Shown here in pieces: positions 1 to 10,695 of a stretch of 64,000 bases of DNA; position 1 is the stretch's first letter, and the number at the start of each line of letters is the position of its first letter. Source of the DNA: Fasciola hepatica (taxonomy: Eukaryota; Platyhelminthes; Trematoda; Plagiorchiida; Fasciolidae); the NCBI GenBank assembly GCA_948099385.1, contig CANUEZ040000182.1:22135501-22199500 (forward strand), given 5' to 3'. Position numbers and translations under genes: made by a program. The notes under the pieces were generated by a model. That model did no database searches, was not told where the DNA came from, and worked only from the letters and a program-made list of their open reading frames with translations.

Positions 1-99
1 CCATGAATAAAGATGTTCGTCTGTGAGCAAAACAATGTTTATGATCTCAAAGATCTAAAGTGCACAGGCACGTTACTTCGCCCATCGGTACTCACGCTA

Positions 100-951
100 C
101 GCCTGATACTCACTTCGATTATCGTCACGTGGACATTGTGGGTCCATTTACCGCATCACACGGGTATACAAATTGGATAACACGCATCGACTGATTTATG
201 AGGTGGCTTGAGGCCCTTTCCATCCCTTTCGTCATGGCCAAATCAGTGGTAGAACATCTAACAGGATAATGGATATCTCTATATAGTTGTCCTTCTACAA
301 TCATTACCGATCGAGGGCAACAATAAGAGTCCGATTTATTCCCTTCACTAACCCACATGCTGGGTACCAAGGGCATTGACACGAGTGCGTACCATCCGGC
401 ATCGAATGGCCTAGTCGAAAGTTTTCATCAACAACTCAAAGCGGCCTTTAAACAAACGAGAATCGTAATCAGTACAAATGTTATCGCTAGTTTTGCTAGG
501 TATCAAGGTTGGCTTATAAGCAGATGCCGAAAGTTCCACCGCAGAACTTGTCTACTGTACGGAATTACGACTGCCTGGGGAGTTCTCTAGACCAAGAAGT
601 ACAGACTCACTTGCCGTACAGACTTACGTTCACCGTTTGTTTGCGTACATGCAAAATCTCGCTCCGGCGCAGACTCGAATGCAGCGACGACAGGTTTTCG
701 TTCCGACCGAACTCGAAACTTGTTCGCATGTATTCAATCGTATTGACTCGGTAAGCAAACCATTACAACAACCTTACGAAGGTCCATTTAGCGTGATTTC
801 TCGTCACGATAAAAACTTCATCGATGCTGTTAGCATCGATCGTCTCAAATCCGTGTACTTTGATAACAGCGCATCGCCCGCTGACCAGAGATTAGATGTT
901 AACCCTGCGCTACATGTTGGCTACACTTTCGTGTCACGTCAGGGTTTGTAG
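100..951 (+). pseudogene. Ty3/gypsy integrase remnant (core plus C-terminus)
   Basis: This is a decayed integrase, the enzyme that inserts retrotransposon cDNA into host DNA. In one frame the catalytic triad is visible: Asp at 132-134 (HVDIVGPF), Asp at 309-311 (IITDRGQQ) and Glu at 417-419 (HPASNGLVESFHQQLKAA). Three stop codons (192, 267, 324) interrupt that frame. Between about 450 and 535 the frame shifts, and the rest continues as STAELVYCTELRLPGEF, then QQPYEGPFSVISRHD and VSIDRLKSVYFD, the usual C-terminal DNA-binding end of gypsy integrases. The spacing between core and tail is normal, so the damage is a small indel plus point changes rather than a large deletion. The upstream RT and RNase H would lie left of the window. 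Assignment to Ty3/gypsy is firm; the lineage within it is not determined. Confidence 0.9.
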
Positions 952-1739
952 TTCACGTTGCCTGCTACGACTTTGAATGGGGACATGGTATCACTTCCGG
1001 AGCAGCAACAAGTTGGTACTGCTACGGTCTTGAATGAGACTATCGTCTCACTTTCAAGTCAGCAGCGCACACCTGTAAACTAGTCCGCGAATGAAGCCTC
1101 GTTCTCACACTCCGGTTCGAAGATCGTTTACCCATCACATGTTCGCGACTAGGTCAAACACGACATTTAAGGCTACATTTCCAGCAATAACATTCGTGTT
1201 TATCGTTTCAACACGACTTAACATGTACCACCAGTTATTACTGCATACTTGTCACGTCGGTTGCGGTAGCCACACCTACTTTCCGTCTCTTTTCGTTTTA
1301 CGGTACCTCACCATGTGGTGCTTTTTATTGCTCCCATGAAATCCGGAGAATTTTGGCACCAACTTTTGTTCTGCTTCGACCCTATTCCTGTCGTTTATTT
1401 AGGCTGATGGACCTACCGATTCGGCTTCCGGATACCATATTGTTTACCGGTTATCCGACGGTAGACTTTGTTGGTGTGGATACCTGGATGACGATTCACG
1501 CAACCGATGTCATTGACAACGAATCTGGTTTACGCTGGACTATCATAATACAGCGCCTGCATAATTCTGATTTTGCCTGTCAGCATCCTACAGCACAGCT
1601 ACATTCACGTATTTTTGCACGCATCCGAGGCCACGAATATCGCTTGTACGCATACATCTCCGTAACAATTTTCAAAAGCTTTGCGCGCTTTCTAGCGAGG
1701 GGTGCTGTAGTAACCAATATCGAGCTCGAAGAATAACCC
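952..1739 (+). other. Possible 3' continuation of the gypsy element
   Basis: After the integrase tail, open stretches continue on plus (1091-1339 and 1353-1736), including a short TRSN-like string near 1150 that could be the remnant of the TRSGR-type end of gypsy pol. The 127-codon frame at 1353-1736 has no recognisable domain. The base composition stays richer in G+C than the DNA further right, so this is probably the 3' end of the same element (pol tail, possible third frame or LTR). No matching left LTR is in the window, so an LTR boundary cannot be drawn. Confidence 0.3.
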
Positions 1740-2393
1740 TTTTTCTGGACACTTTTTGGGCTTATTTTCATTACAATCTTTTCTGAAACTCTGTTCCGAT
1801 TCCATCGTAAATGTTCGATTGCGTCCCTTTAACTGACCTGACCTCCCTGAGGTTCTCGTCGACCTCGTTTTTGAATCACTTTCACTTTCAGTTTTCTCAC
1901 TGTGTTTGCTTTTCGCTTCGGCGTATCGTTTGTTTGCTTTTGGTGTATTTCCAGTATCGGCACTGTTTTGATGACGTGATACTTAGAATACACTCTCACA
2001 TCTGTCCACCAACTTGAAGCTTCGCTGTTCAGTCGGTAGAGGGGATTTCTTTGCTAAATCGCTGTGAGACCTCAAGAAGACAAGTGTATAAGCCTCACTC
2101 AAACATCTTCTGTATGTCTCCCTTTAGGCGGAGTCCGATTAGCTCCGAGATCCTTTCACAACCATTTTTCACAAACAACTCTATCCTCGGTTATGAATGA
2201 TGGCATTCGCTTAACAATGTTTCGGTAGATTCTGTCGAGAATGGAACTCAGCTTATTGCCTCAAAATGAATATCGCCCCAAACAAATACGCCTTTTATTT
2301 TATGATTTTTCTCAGCTGTAACCAAAGCGCCTTGAAAAATTACTCGAATAATTTCACATTTGGCTTGTTCAAAACCTAGTGCAACAAACTTAC
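1740..2393. other. No gene recognised; T/C-rich stretch
   Basis: Pyrimidine-rich on plus between about 1740 and 1980, then mixed sequence. It may include the end of the gypsy element to the left. No RNA gene or repeat copy was recognised. Confidence 0.5.
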
Positions 2394-2656
2394 TTCACAC
2401 CAGACTACTCGAAACAGTGGTATAACTGGAAAGTGTAACAGGCAGACAATTGTCGTACCGTTTTTTATCAGCTGCAAACACTGACTGCATTTTGATCCAA
2501 ATAAATAGACCTGAGGCGAATAATTAGAATCTTGAGGCCCTAAAATAAATCGGTTAGCAGTTCTTTGACCATCACCGACCTGAAGCACGTTTTGACTTTC
2601 CAGACAAGGCGCAATCAACTCGGTGGGATCCCGGATGAGCCCAACAGCAAACCACA
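2394..2656 (-). CDS. Candidate internal coding exon, function unknown
   Basis: A 263-base stretch on minus is open in one frame (87 codons) and is bounded by two strong splice signals: an acceptor ending TTTTTCAG just above 2656 and a donor GAA|GTAAGT just below 2394. The exon would start with two bases of a split codon and end on a codon boundary. The encoded peptide is mixed in composition with a hydrophobic C-terminal third. I do not recognise a domain. Frames of this length occur by chance here; the coincidence with near-consensus sites at both ends makes it the best minus-strand exon candidate. No neighbouring exon with a matching phase could be fixed with confidence. Confidence 0.3.
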
Positions 2657-5326
2657 CTGAAAAATGTCCTGTATCGAGTCTTACTTACTTTACACTAGGT
2701 GAGGTATGCGGGATTGACCATATACGGCCTACGAATAATTGTGCTTAGCTCTGAGTAAACTGCAGAACTGTTTACCAATAGAACGTTTTCCTGATATTTT
2801 TAGACGTACAGTTGAGAGGCCATCACTCTCAGATGTTGTATGGAGAGTCAATCAGCAATATATTTACCATCAGACTTGAAGAAATATTTTCTCAACGAAC
2901 TACACAAATTCCAAATGAAGACTGAGATAATGATGTCTTCAGAAAGGAATGCGTGGTGTTGACCGGGAATAGATAATAACTATCAGTCAACACCAGTGAA
3001 TCACGAGTCATACTCCATACATTATGAACCAAAGAACTGAGCCCCTCAACCCAAAAGTTTCTTTCTTGACAAAGACTGCAGGGGACTACTGTGGACCTGT
3101 TCTCAGTAGGAGGTACGTTCGGGTCTTCTGGCCTTACGTGTATCGGACTGAGAAGGCTGCTACATTTCTGCATAAAATGCAAGCCATAAATGGTTTTGCA
3201 TTCCAGAACATTATTGCTCATAATACCTGGACTACACTTGTACTTTGCAGAATTCCGAATATTATTTGATGAAGGCTGGTGTCACATTGTGACTGTTATC
3301 CGTGTTCAAATGGCACTGCAAAACAAAGACGCAGCAATATCATCATTTTTGCTAATCTCGATTGTTTATTCGACATCTCATTGCTGTATTTAACGGCGCT
3401 GTTTTGTATAAAGTATGCAAACGTGAACCATCATCGAAATATCTGCGCTATACGTGAAGCTCTTACTCTCGTGGGAATAATCTCCGACCTTCTGAAGTAT
3501 CATCCCAAGTCATTTTGCAGGGACACTTTCGTAAATTACCGGTTTGCACAAAGTAATGGTTCACAGAAGACAAATGAGCCCAAATGACCCAGAATTCCAG
3601 TTAAGGACTAAATATGGACGGTCGGGAAAGGAAGGCGGAAGTCGACTAGTCATCCGTTTTTGCACAGATTGGCTCATCTTAATCCTCATTTACTCGTTTA
3701 TGCTTACAACATATCGATCCAACTATAAAGAAATGGAGCATCTCATTTTATAGCACAACTATTTTCAAAGGAAAATGATAGCTAAGGAGTTTGCTAAAGT
3801 AAAAAGCTCTCTCGGTAAATGATTACTAGAACAGCACAGAAACTGCAAAAATCTCTATCACGGACGACGGTGCACCACTTCACAAAACATACCTGAACGC
3901 GGTGTATAGTAACCGTTCAAAAAGTGGTGTTCTCTGCTATACGTTGGTGGAATTATCCCAATATCTAGCCATTTACCTTAGCTTATTTACTAAGACAAGA
4001 AAATAATTTAGTTTTTCAAAGCTCTTTTACCTTCTCTTACCTTTCAAGCACCCACACTCATTCGTCGAAAGTCACATCTTTTACTGTACTCAGTTATCTT
4101 CTTTTTGTATGTACGTATCAATCCACTTCGACAAATTACTGTTCACGACTTACAGAGAAAACCAGTCTTTCTAAACTGTGCCTATCCTTTGGATTTTTTT
4201 CTTTAAAATTAAGCATATTATACATCTTCTGTGTACGACAATTGTATTCCTGCCGTTGCCTATGGTTACGACAGGGAATTCGATGCGAAATTTATCTTGT
4301 GATATACAAGTACTCAAAATTGCAATTGATTTCCGGAAGGAAGAAGATGAATACTTTTTGTTGGATATATAGTTGACCACCTAATTCGTGTCGCCTTATC
4401 ACGCCAACAGTACAAGTGAAGCAAGTAACAGGATCAAGATATGTCGAAATGACAAACTGTGTTTGAAAACCAAACGAAATTTGTGGAGATTCTATTATGT
4501 GACTTGCAAAAAAGGATAAACTGTTCTACACAGCAGAGTAGATGATTTCATTTTGTTCTTAGAGCTGTTTTTTATTGTTAAAAAAGAGTCTCAACTTAGC
4601 TAGTTGTTTTAAGTTCGTCATTTATTGCATTGGGTTACGTGTCCGCATGGCGATAGCTTTGCACCTCGGGTTCCAAGTAAAGTTTCAAGCTCGGCAGACA
4701 TATACCGCTTGAGGCTTCGAGCAAGGATGAACCGTCTCTGCAATAAAGTGTCTCTACAGCCTATCACATGTGATGCATATCAAGTCATTTACTAAATAGC
4801 TCAAGTCCTGTGCTACAAAAAGTAATATAAAGCAGTGCTTTACAACTGAAAACTAACGGTGCAGTGAATAAGTGGTCACTATTAAAACGCATGAACATAT
4901 ATTTATTGAACCCTAATGCCAATAGAAGTTGTGGAGTTGAATTTGAAATTCATCATTTCGGTAGGCAGTTATTAGATAATCCGAAAGCCATCGATTTCCC
5001 CAGTCTTTCTTGTTACCATTGTGGTCGTTCTTGACTGTTAAAATAACACTATTCATAAAAAGATATTCCACCTTTCTTAAATTAACCAAGTTGAAACATT
5101 TTATTGCTGGGGTCAGACAACTTTTATTCCTTTCGTTCATGCCCAGAAAACTTGAAGTACCTCATAACTGATAACTTCATGCACTTTTTGTTACTATCTA
5201 GGGGGCTGTCAAGTGATTCGCCTTGTTTCAACAGGAAAATATTTCAATCTTCTAATTTTTGGGTGGAATTACTTTTCCGTGGATCCGCACCGACAGATGT
5301 AGTCAAACAAATTTATTTTTGTAATA
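2657..5326. other. No gene recognised
   Basis: Anonymous A+T-rich sequence. Overlapping open frames on both strands at 2892-3270 have no recognisable domain, and neither strand is clearly better. A tRNA-like string with a weak B box lies near 4630-4720 but is too degraded to classify. Confidence 0.5.
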
Positions 5327-5703
5327 GAAAATCCACTTGGATTTTTCACATGGAAATGTCTGATGCCACGAGCCGGAATCGAACAGGAGACTCTCCGCAT
5401 ACCGAGCACACGCTCTACCAGCTGAGCTACCGACGTTCGGACCCTCCGGTGTGAATAACGCAAGAGAATAATCGATAAGGTGCGAACCACTATTCCAAAG
5501 ATACACAGTAACTTTACTGGTTTTACTCATTGGGCTAGCCTCCTCGGTCACTTCCCAGTGGGACGAACAACACACAGATGAACGTTACCCATTGAACACT
5601 GAAATATATTCACAGAAAGTATTGTTGTTTTTGATGTGAAAAAAGCAAGTGGATTTTCCATTACGTGAGATTCAGGCTCCTCGTGCCAACCATACATTCT
5701 GCG
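5327..5703 (-). mobile_element. SINE-A copy 1: tRNA-like core with inverted end modules
   Basis: First of three related copies in the window. It holds a tRNA-like core on minus (5364-5436) and about 170 bases of conserved body to its right (about 5450-5620), closely matching the copy at 27.1-27.5 kb. The left end carries GAAAATCCACTTGG followed by TTTTTCAC, and the reverse complement of that end recurs at 5636-5658, giving terminal inverted repeats of about 23 bases. Outside the right repeat, 5659-5703 matches in reverse complement the left end of copy 2. The tRNA-like A and B boxes suggest RNA polymerase III transcription, as in tRNA-derived SINEs, but conserved sequence on both sides of the tRNA head and the inverted ends are not typical of a simple SINE. 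Confidence 0.7.
5364..5436 (-). other. tRNA-like sequence inside SINE-A copy 1
   Basis: Read on minus, it has a D arm with TAGCTCAGCTGGTAGAGC (A box) and a T arm with GTTCGATTCC (B box). The anticodon stem has one mismatch, the base before the presumed anticodon is C instead of the invariant T, and the acceptor arms do not pair cleanly. It is a polymerase III promoter relic rather than a working tRNA gene. Confidence 0.7.
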
Positions 5704-8700
5704 TAATTTATTTCTTTTAGAAGGACTCCCACATTTAGGGCAAATAAATCAATAGATTTTCATGCGATGCCAATCACCGCCTTCAATCAAAATCGTCTAA
5801 GATCCCATTTCACCTTTTCAAGAGATGAAACTTCAGAATTCTTCCATCTCATCCGTTTTTAAACTTCAGTCAAGTAATAAATAAGATCAATAATCTCTCC
5901 CTTGCTTGGCAAAATATGTTTAACGGTCCGGTTCTTGTTTCTCATGTTTTATCCTCATCCTGAATGAATATCTATATTTTTTATTTGTCGTTTTCTGCCT
6001 AAATTACGAGTGTGCTCTTAGTTAACCAGTTGCTGAATGCATGACAGCGAGCATATACATGAGAGGATGGAGCTACGTGCAGAAGTCGATGCAGCAACGA
6101 ATTTTGGGACAGCCTCTCGGAACCGCGGGCAGTTAGAAGGGTCTGAAATATCAGTAAGAATTTTCGAGGATGCTGTGTTTCTTAGAGGCGAACAGCTTCA
6201 TAAAAAGGAAAAGATTTCCTGGTGATCTCGTTCATGGGTCTGTGCAAGCATGCCTTAAGAACCGTCGACAACTACCGGCTCAAAAAACTAAATTTATTAT
6301 GCAAGGTCCCGTGATCGTGTTCGAGCTGAAACAACAAAAACTGGGAAACCTCCGTCAGCGCAGTGCTCAGTAAGTGTATTCTAAGCTTACAATAATCGAA
6401 CATCAATATGACTTCCAACACCCTGGTTACTACACGCGGTCTATGATGGCATCTGCTGCACAAGAAATTAACCGAGACTATTTTAGAAAAATACTTGAGA
6501 CCGAAGATAAGTATGGGCAAACACACAAGGAAAAAGTATTTCGGTGATACCGAAACATTTCGCGGCGTACATGGTGCTGTTTCACATTATCCACAAGGTG
6601 ATTGTCTACACTTTCTTTAACGCCTATCAGTAAATGTCGTCGTTACATTATTAGGCAGTGTTACAAGTAATGTTTACAATCTGCTGTCTTAGGAAAAAAT
6701 ACCAAGTTTATAGTTCTCGCTATAGGTAAACCATTTAGTTATGTAGGGCATTGTAAGACCATCGTGAAATATAACGCCAAAAGACGTCTTTGGTGGTCGT
6801 GACCTCCGAAGAGAAGCGAGCAGAACGAACGAATAACGGATGTACGTACGAATTTATTTTCACCAAAGCAAAAGAGATAACGCCATAAAACAAACTGTTA
6901 GGGATGGAAAGCTGCCTGAAAATCAACGGAATAAATAAGTAATAAAGTAGTGAGCATTTCTGTTGCACAATAATATCATTCGAAACCTTGAAACGGACTC
7001 AGAATGGCGAAATACATTCGCAGAACCACTTTTCCTTCATAGCAACAGCTCCCTTTTGTGGAAAGTGCTTATGTGTCATTGTATTCGTAGAGAACTGAAG
7101 ATCTTAGATAAGCAGTACAAGAGTTATCATCAATGAAACGTTAAGTTCACTAATAAATTTTTGGTATAGAGTGAGCTGCTTTCTCCAGCTTGTCACCACC
7201 TCGGCAAATGTTAACAGCTTCAGTTTATGGTAAAGAACAGCGTGCAAAAAATTATCACAGTCAATATGGTGGCGTGTTGACAAGATATAACTAACGATTG
7301 AAGAACCTGAGATCTTTTATGTTTCATGGTGTACGTATCTTGTTGTTTCGATGGTTTTTGAACCCAAAGTGAAATATGTTTGGGCATACAGTAAAGTAAT
7401 ACTAAATAACAAATAGTTGGTGCTAAATTTATCAACCTTGTGTGCGTCCTCATTTACTAACTACCTGAGGTTTCTGTACACAAAGACAAATAAATATGTT
7501 TAGCTCATTCGGCGGTGCCATTATTCCTTGAAGGCTGATTCCAGTATTTGAACTGCTGGCAAATGAAAACTTAGCTGATATCAGTGATATGGTCACGAGT
7601 TTCTACGTTCTTCAGTCCGTAGATTTCACTTCTCTATTATTTCGTTAGGAAAAGACTTGTTTGTGACTAACGTGACTGACTGATTTGGGGGGTCTTTGGC
7701 CTAACAACGAGTTTATTCTCAGTAGAACAAAAAGGCGTCAGCCCTGCTCGGTCATTGGTCTAAAACTTCCAGAGACGATTCTCCTGATAATTCTCTCCTC
7801 GTCTTTTCGATTTTAAATTCCTTTGAGGGGCAATTTGTGAGAGAAGAAGCAAACATGAAGAAAAATTGGTCGTTACAAATATTCAAAGCATAGTATGATT
7901 AATGCTGTTTAGACATTTATTGAATTAATAAATAAAGCACCCACCATAATTGGTTGGTTTAGGTTCGAGTGTACTTGGATTCATTCTTTAACATCTGAAG
8001 TTTGCAAGACTCTCACAAGATATCCATCAGCAAGTCCAAACATAGTTGTATTAATATTGATCTGATTTGACACAGTTACTAGTTCTGCACTTTATATTAC
8101 TCCATTAGTTTATACAAGAAGGCAAGGTACAGTCACAAATAAGCCACAGATTACGGGCGGGCACAAACAATACCCCAGCTAAAGCTAGAATGTCAACAAA
8201 TGAAAAAAAAACTATAACAAACTCGAATTTGATTCTATTCATTTTGAATCTTCTTTTTGATTCTATCGTGGTGCTTACGAATAGTCTCAAAGACGAAATA
8301 ATATTCCGTGTTCTGGGATCTTTCCCCACAGTTGTTACATGGAATACTTGTTAAAGGTTTATCATGTCTGGCAGAGTTGTTGTGTTGGGTTATTACGTAG
8401 TTCGTGTGGCTTTGTCTGCCTTGTGACAACGATAATCGAGCCTCGTATTAATAAGATGCTAAACAGCAGAGTTGTAGGGTAACCTCTGTCCATTTCATTC
8501 TAAGAGGTTCATGAAGAAGTCTTGAAAGAGGAGTTATCCAAAATCAGCTTTTCGTGTGCTTCTGCTACTCTTAGATATTTTGTACTCACTAGGTCACAAA
8601 ACCAAATAGTCAGTAATCAAAAATTAACAGAGTGGAGTGCTCAAGAAACAATCGTTATTCTCGCGGTAAACTTACCGGATCGAGTACCGTTATAGCAATC

Positions 8701-9000
8701 TTCTAGTGCCTTCTGTATAGAGGGAAGAAAAACCACTGACTACCAGTATTTATCAAATTTCACCTTTTCTGTTTATTTTAATGGCTTTATTGTATTTCTG
8801 TTCTCGTTCTGTTTATTCTTTCTATTTTTACGGGTTATTAACTAACCTTATTACTGGTAGAAATTAATTTGAGTAACTCAGTGAACAGTGAAATAGAACT
8901 ATCAATGGGTCAGCACAGTCTTTACGCGTATGTCTATCAGCAGTAGGGTATTACGTTTATATATTATATGATTCATCACGCAGCGTGAAACTTCAAACTG
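5704..9000. other. No gene recognised
   Basis: Anonymous sequence. An ATG-initiated frame at 6037-6225 is rich in charged residues and runs into a possible donor (TCA|GTAAGA near 6154), but nothing else supports it. Minus-strand exon-like pieces at 6391-6455 and 7465-7574 have splice-like borders, but their phases do not agree with each other. I give them no function. Confidence 0.5.
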
Positions 9001-9150
9001 TTGAAAACCGTAGGAGCACTAAACAGTCGTTTCATCCGTGTTAGGAATCATCAGCAGTGTGTACCCACTGTGCCCCAATGGGGACTCGAACAACAAGGCA
9101 ACCCGGGAAGGCTCTCGACAGTTTGTTGAACTTGGGCAATACATGAACCA
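9001..9150 (-). mobile_element. SINE-B copy 1
   Basis: On minus this reads: a B-box-like TTGTTCGAGTCCCCATTGG, then CAGTGGGTACACACTGCTG, then CGGATGAAACGACTG and an end with GGTTTTCAA. The same order of blocks occurs at 9478-9572 on plus and 33566-33722 on plus, which defines a short interspersed family. The tRNA-like 5' part is poorly preserved here. Confidence 0.55.
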
Positions 9151-9477
9151 TTGCGTGTTTTGTTCCGCCCCACTACTTCTAGGGAGACCCCAGTTCTGCC
9201 CGCGAACTGCTTTTGTTTTATGTGTAAAAAACAAAGAACATATGGGTACTCAGTTCATGTACACACATGTTACAGACAGCGCATTGGTCCGACCAGGTTG
9301 AGGTTAAAATATTGCTGACATAATTCGTCATTCATCTATCGGTTCTTGCTATCGGTCGGCTGTCCTGTATTCCGTGGTTTTATGGGCTAGGTTGAGTCCG
9401 GTGCTGAGTCACTGTCTGCCACTGAGACTAAATCATCTATCGAACAATGTGCCAGGCCATACCTTTACTTTACCTGA

Positions 9478-9572
9478 GCACCCATTGGGAATCGGTGGAT
9501 GTGCACTGTTGGTGTTTCCCAGCCCGGATGAAGCAGCTGTACATCTCTTTCTTAGTTTTCAGTGTATGAATG
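9478..9572 (+). mobile_element. SINE-B copy 2 (3' part)
   Basis: It contains CCCATTGGGAATCGGTGGAT, then GTGCACTGTTGG, CGGATGAAGCAGCTGTAC and TTTTCAGTG, in the same order as the other two copies. It faces copy 1 in inverted orientation at a distance of about 330 bases. The DNA upstream (about 9373-9477) may hold the decayed tRNA-like head. Confidence 0.5.
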
Positions 9573-10145
9573 TTTAGCCTGCATGATGAATCATGTTACG
9601 TTAGATTGTCCGATGAATACTGCTACTAGGTCAATAAAGATTTCGTGTCTCATTTAGTTCAAAAATCTAAATGACAGGTTACATCTAGGTGGTAGGTGGT
9701 TGACTGAGAAGCACCGCGAATAGCAAACACTAATCTAATAGACAAATTCATGAAGATTATCGAGCCTATTTCTCCATCTGGGATAACCAAAGAACACATT
9801 TATAACCCTTGACCTTTTCCACTCATAAGTAGAGCTCAACCTAACTTCGCAATGCTACTTCAGAATAATCAGATACAATAAGTCGGTGCAAGTAGCACCA
9901 CAAACCTGCTTATCTGCAACAGTTATTCCTGTAATTACTGGTATCACAGCTAGGAAAATGTATCATTGATAAAAATGCAACCAACCAATGGATGTAAGCA
10001 CAGGAGATTTCTATCAGAAAGGAAATTATTTTGAAGTCTCTATTTTGGGGTCTCAATAAATATACTCTGTAAGTAAACTAGAAGAATATCTGGGGTTCTC
10101 CCTCACAGAACTTCGTAAAGCTGTGACTAAGATATATTTTATTAG
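9573..10145. other. No gene recognised
   Basis: Anonymous A+T-rich sequence without recognisable repeat copies or RNA genes. Confidence 0.55.
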
Positions 10146-10304
10146 CGCAAAACAGGCCAGATAGTACCAGTGAAACAATTTGTTTATGTCCCAAAGCAAG
10201 AGGAAGAAATGGGGTACGCACTGATCTTCTGTGAAGTCGAAGCATATATTTCAAAAGGGGTATTTTTCCAACCATCTGGCTTCATAAGAGGATCGGAACC
10301 TCAG
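10146..10304 (+). CDS. Candidate coding exon (plus series, exon A)
   Basis: A 159-base open stretch (53 codons, phase 0 at both ends) lies between an acceptor with an A/T-rich tract (TATTTTATTAG) and a near-consensus donor CAG|GTAAGA. The peptide mixes charged and hydrophobic residues like a globular protein and includes PKQEEEMGYALIF and FFQPSGFIRG. No domain is recognised. The phase matches the next candidate exon at 10632. Low confidence, because open frames of this size are common by chance. Confidence 0.28.
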
Positions 10305-10631
10305 GTAAGATGTACTTGCCGGCAAAATGAGTCCTTTCAATCTTACAAATATCGCGCCCCTTGCGTGAAGCATCATAAAACACATCATGTCAGGGCTTTT
10401 CTTCCGAGACAGCCGATGGATAAATGGTAATGCAGTGCCATAATGATACACGTATTGTGTTTCACCTTATCATCCAAGCAAAGTGAAGACTTTCTGATCT
10501 ATGCTCCTGGATACGACAGGAGAATCCAATGTTCTCTTAACATAGCAACCAGATTAGTAATTCAGCGGTAACTGTCAAATGGAGAGAGCCCAAAGCAATA
10601 AATAAACACTTCTGTTTACGTTTTTTCAAAG

Positions 10632-10695
10632 ATAATATGTGCTAAAGCCTTTATGCTGGGAGCCTACAAAAATGGTTCCGTGACCAGCACATTAC
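10632..10695 (+). CDS. Candidate coding exon (plus series, exon B)
   Basis: A short 64-base stretch follows a strong acceptor (ACGTTTTTTCAAAG) and ends at TTAC|GTAAGT. It is open in phase 0, which is the phase exon A ends in, and leaves one base over at its donor. The peptide includes KAFMLGAYKNGSVTSTL. The intron between A and B would be 327 bases. No function is inferred. Confidence 0.22.

Noticed and set aside
5364..5436. tRNA gene on minus
   Set aside because: The D and T arms are good, but the anticodon stem has a mismatch, the base before the presumed anticodon is C, and the acceptor arms do not pair. A second copy in the same repeat context (27188-27266) shows it is part of a repeat family.
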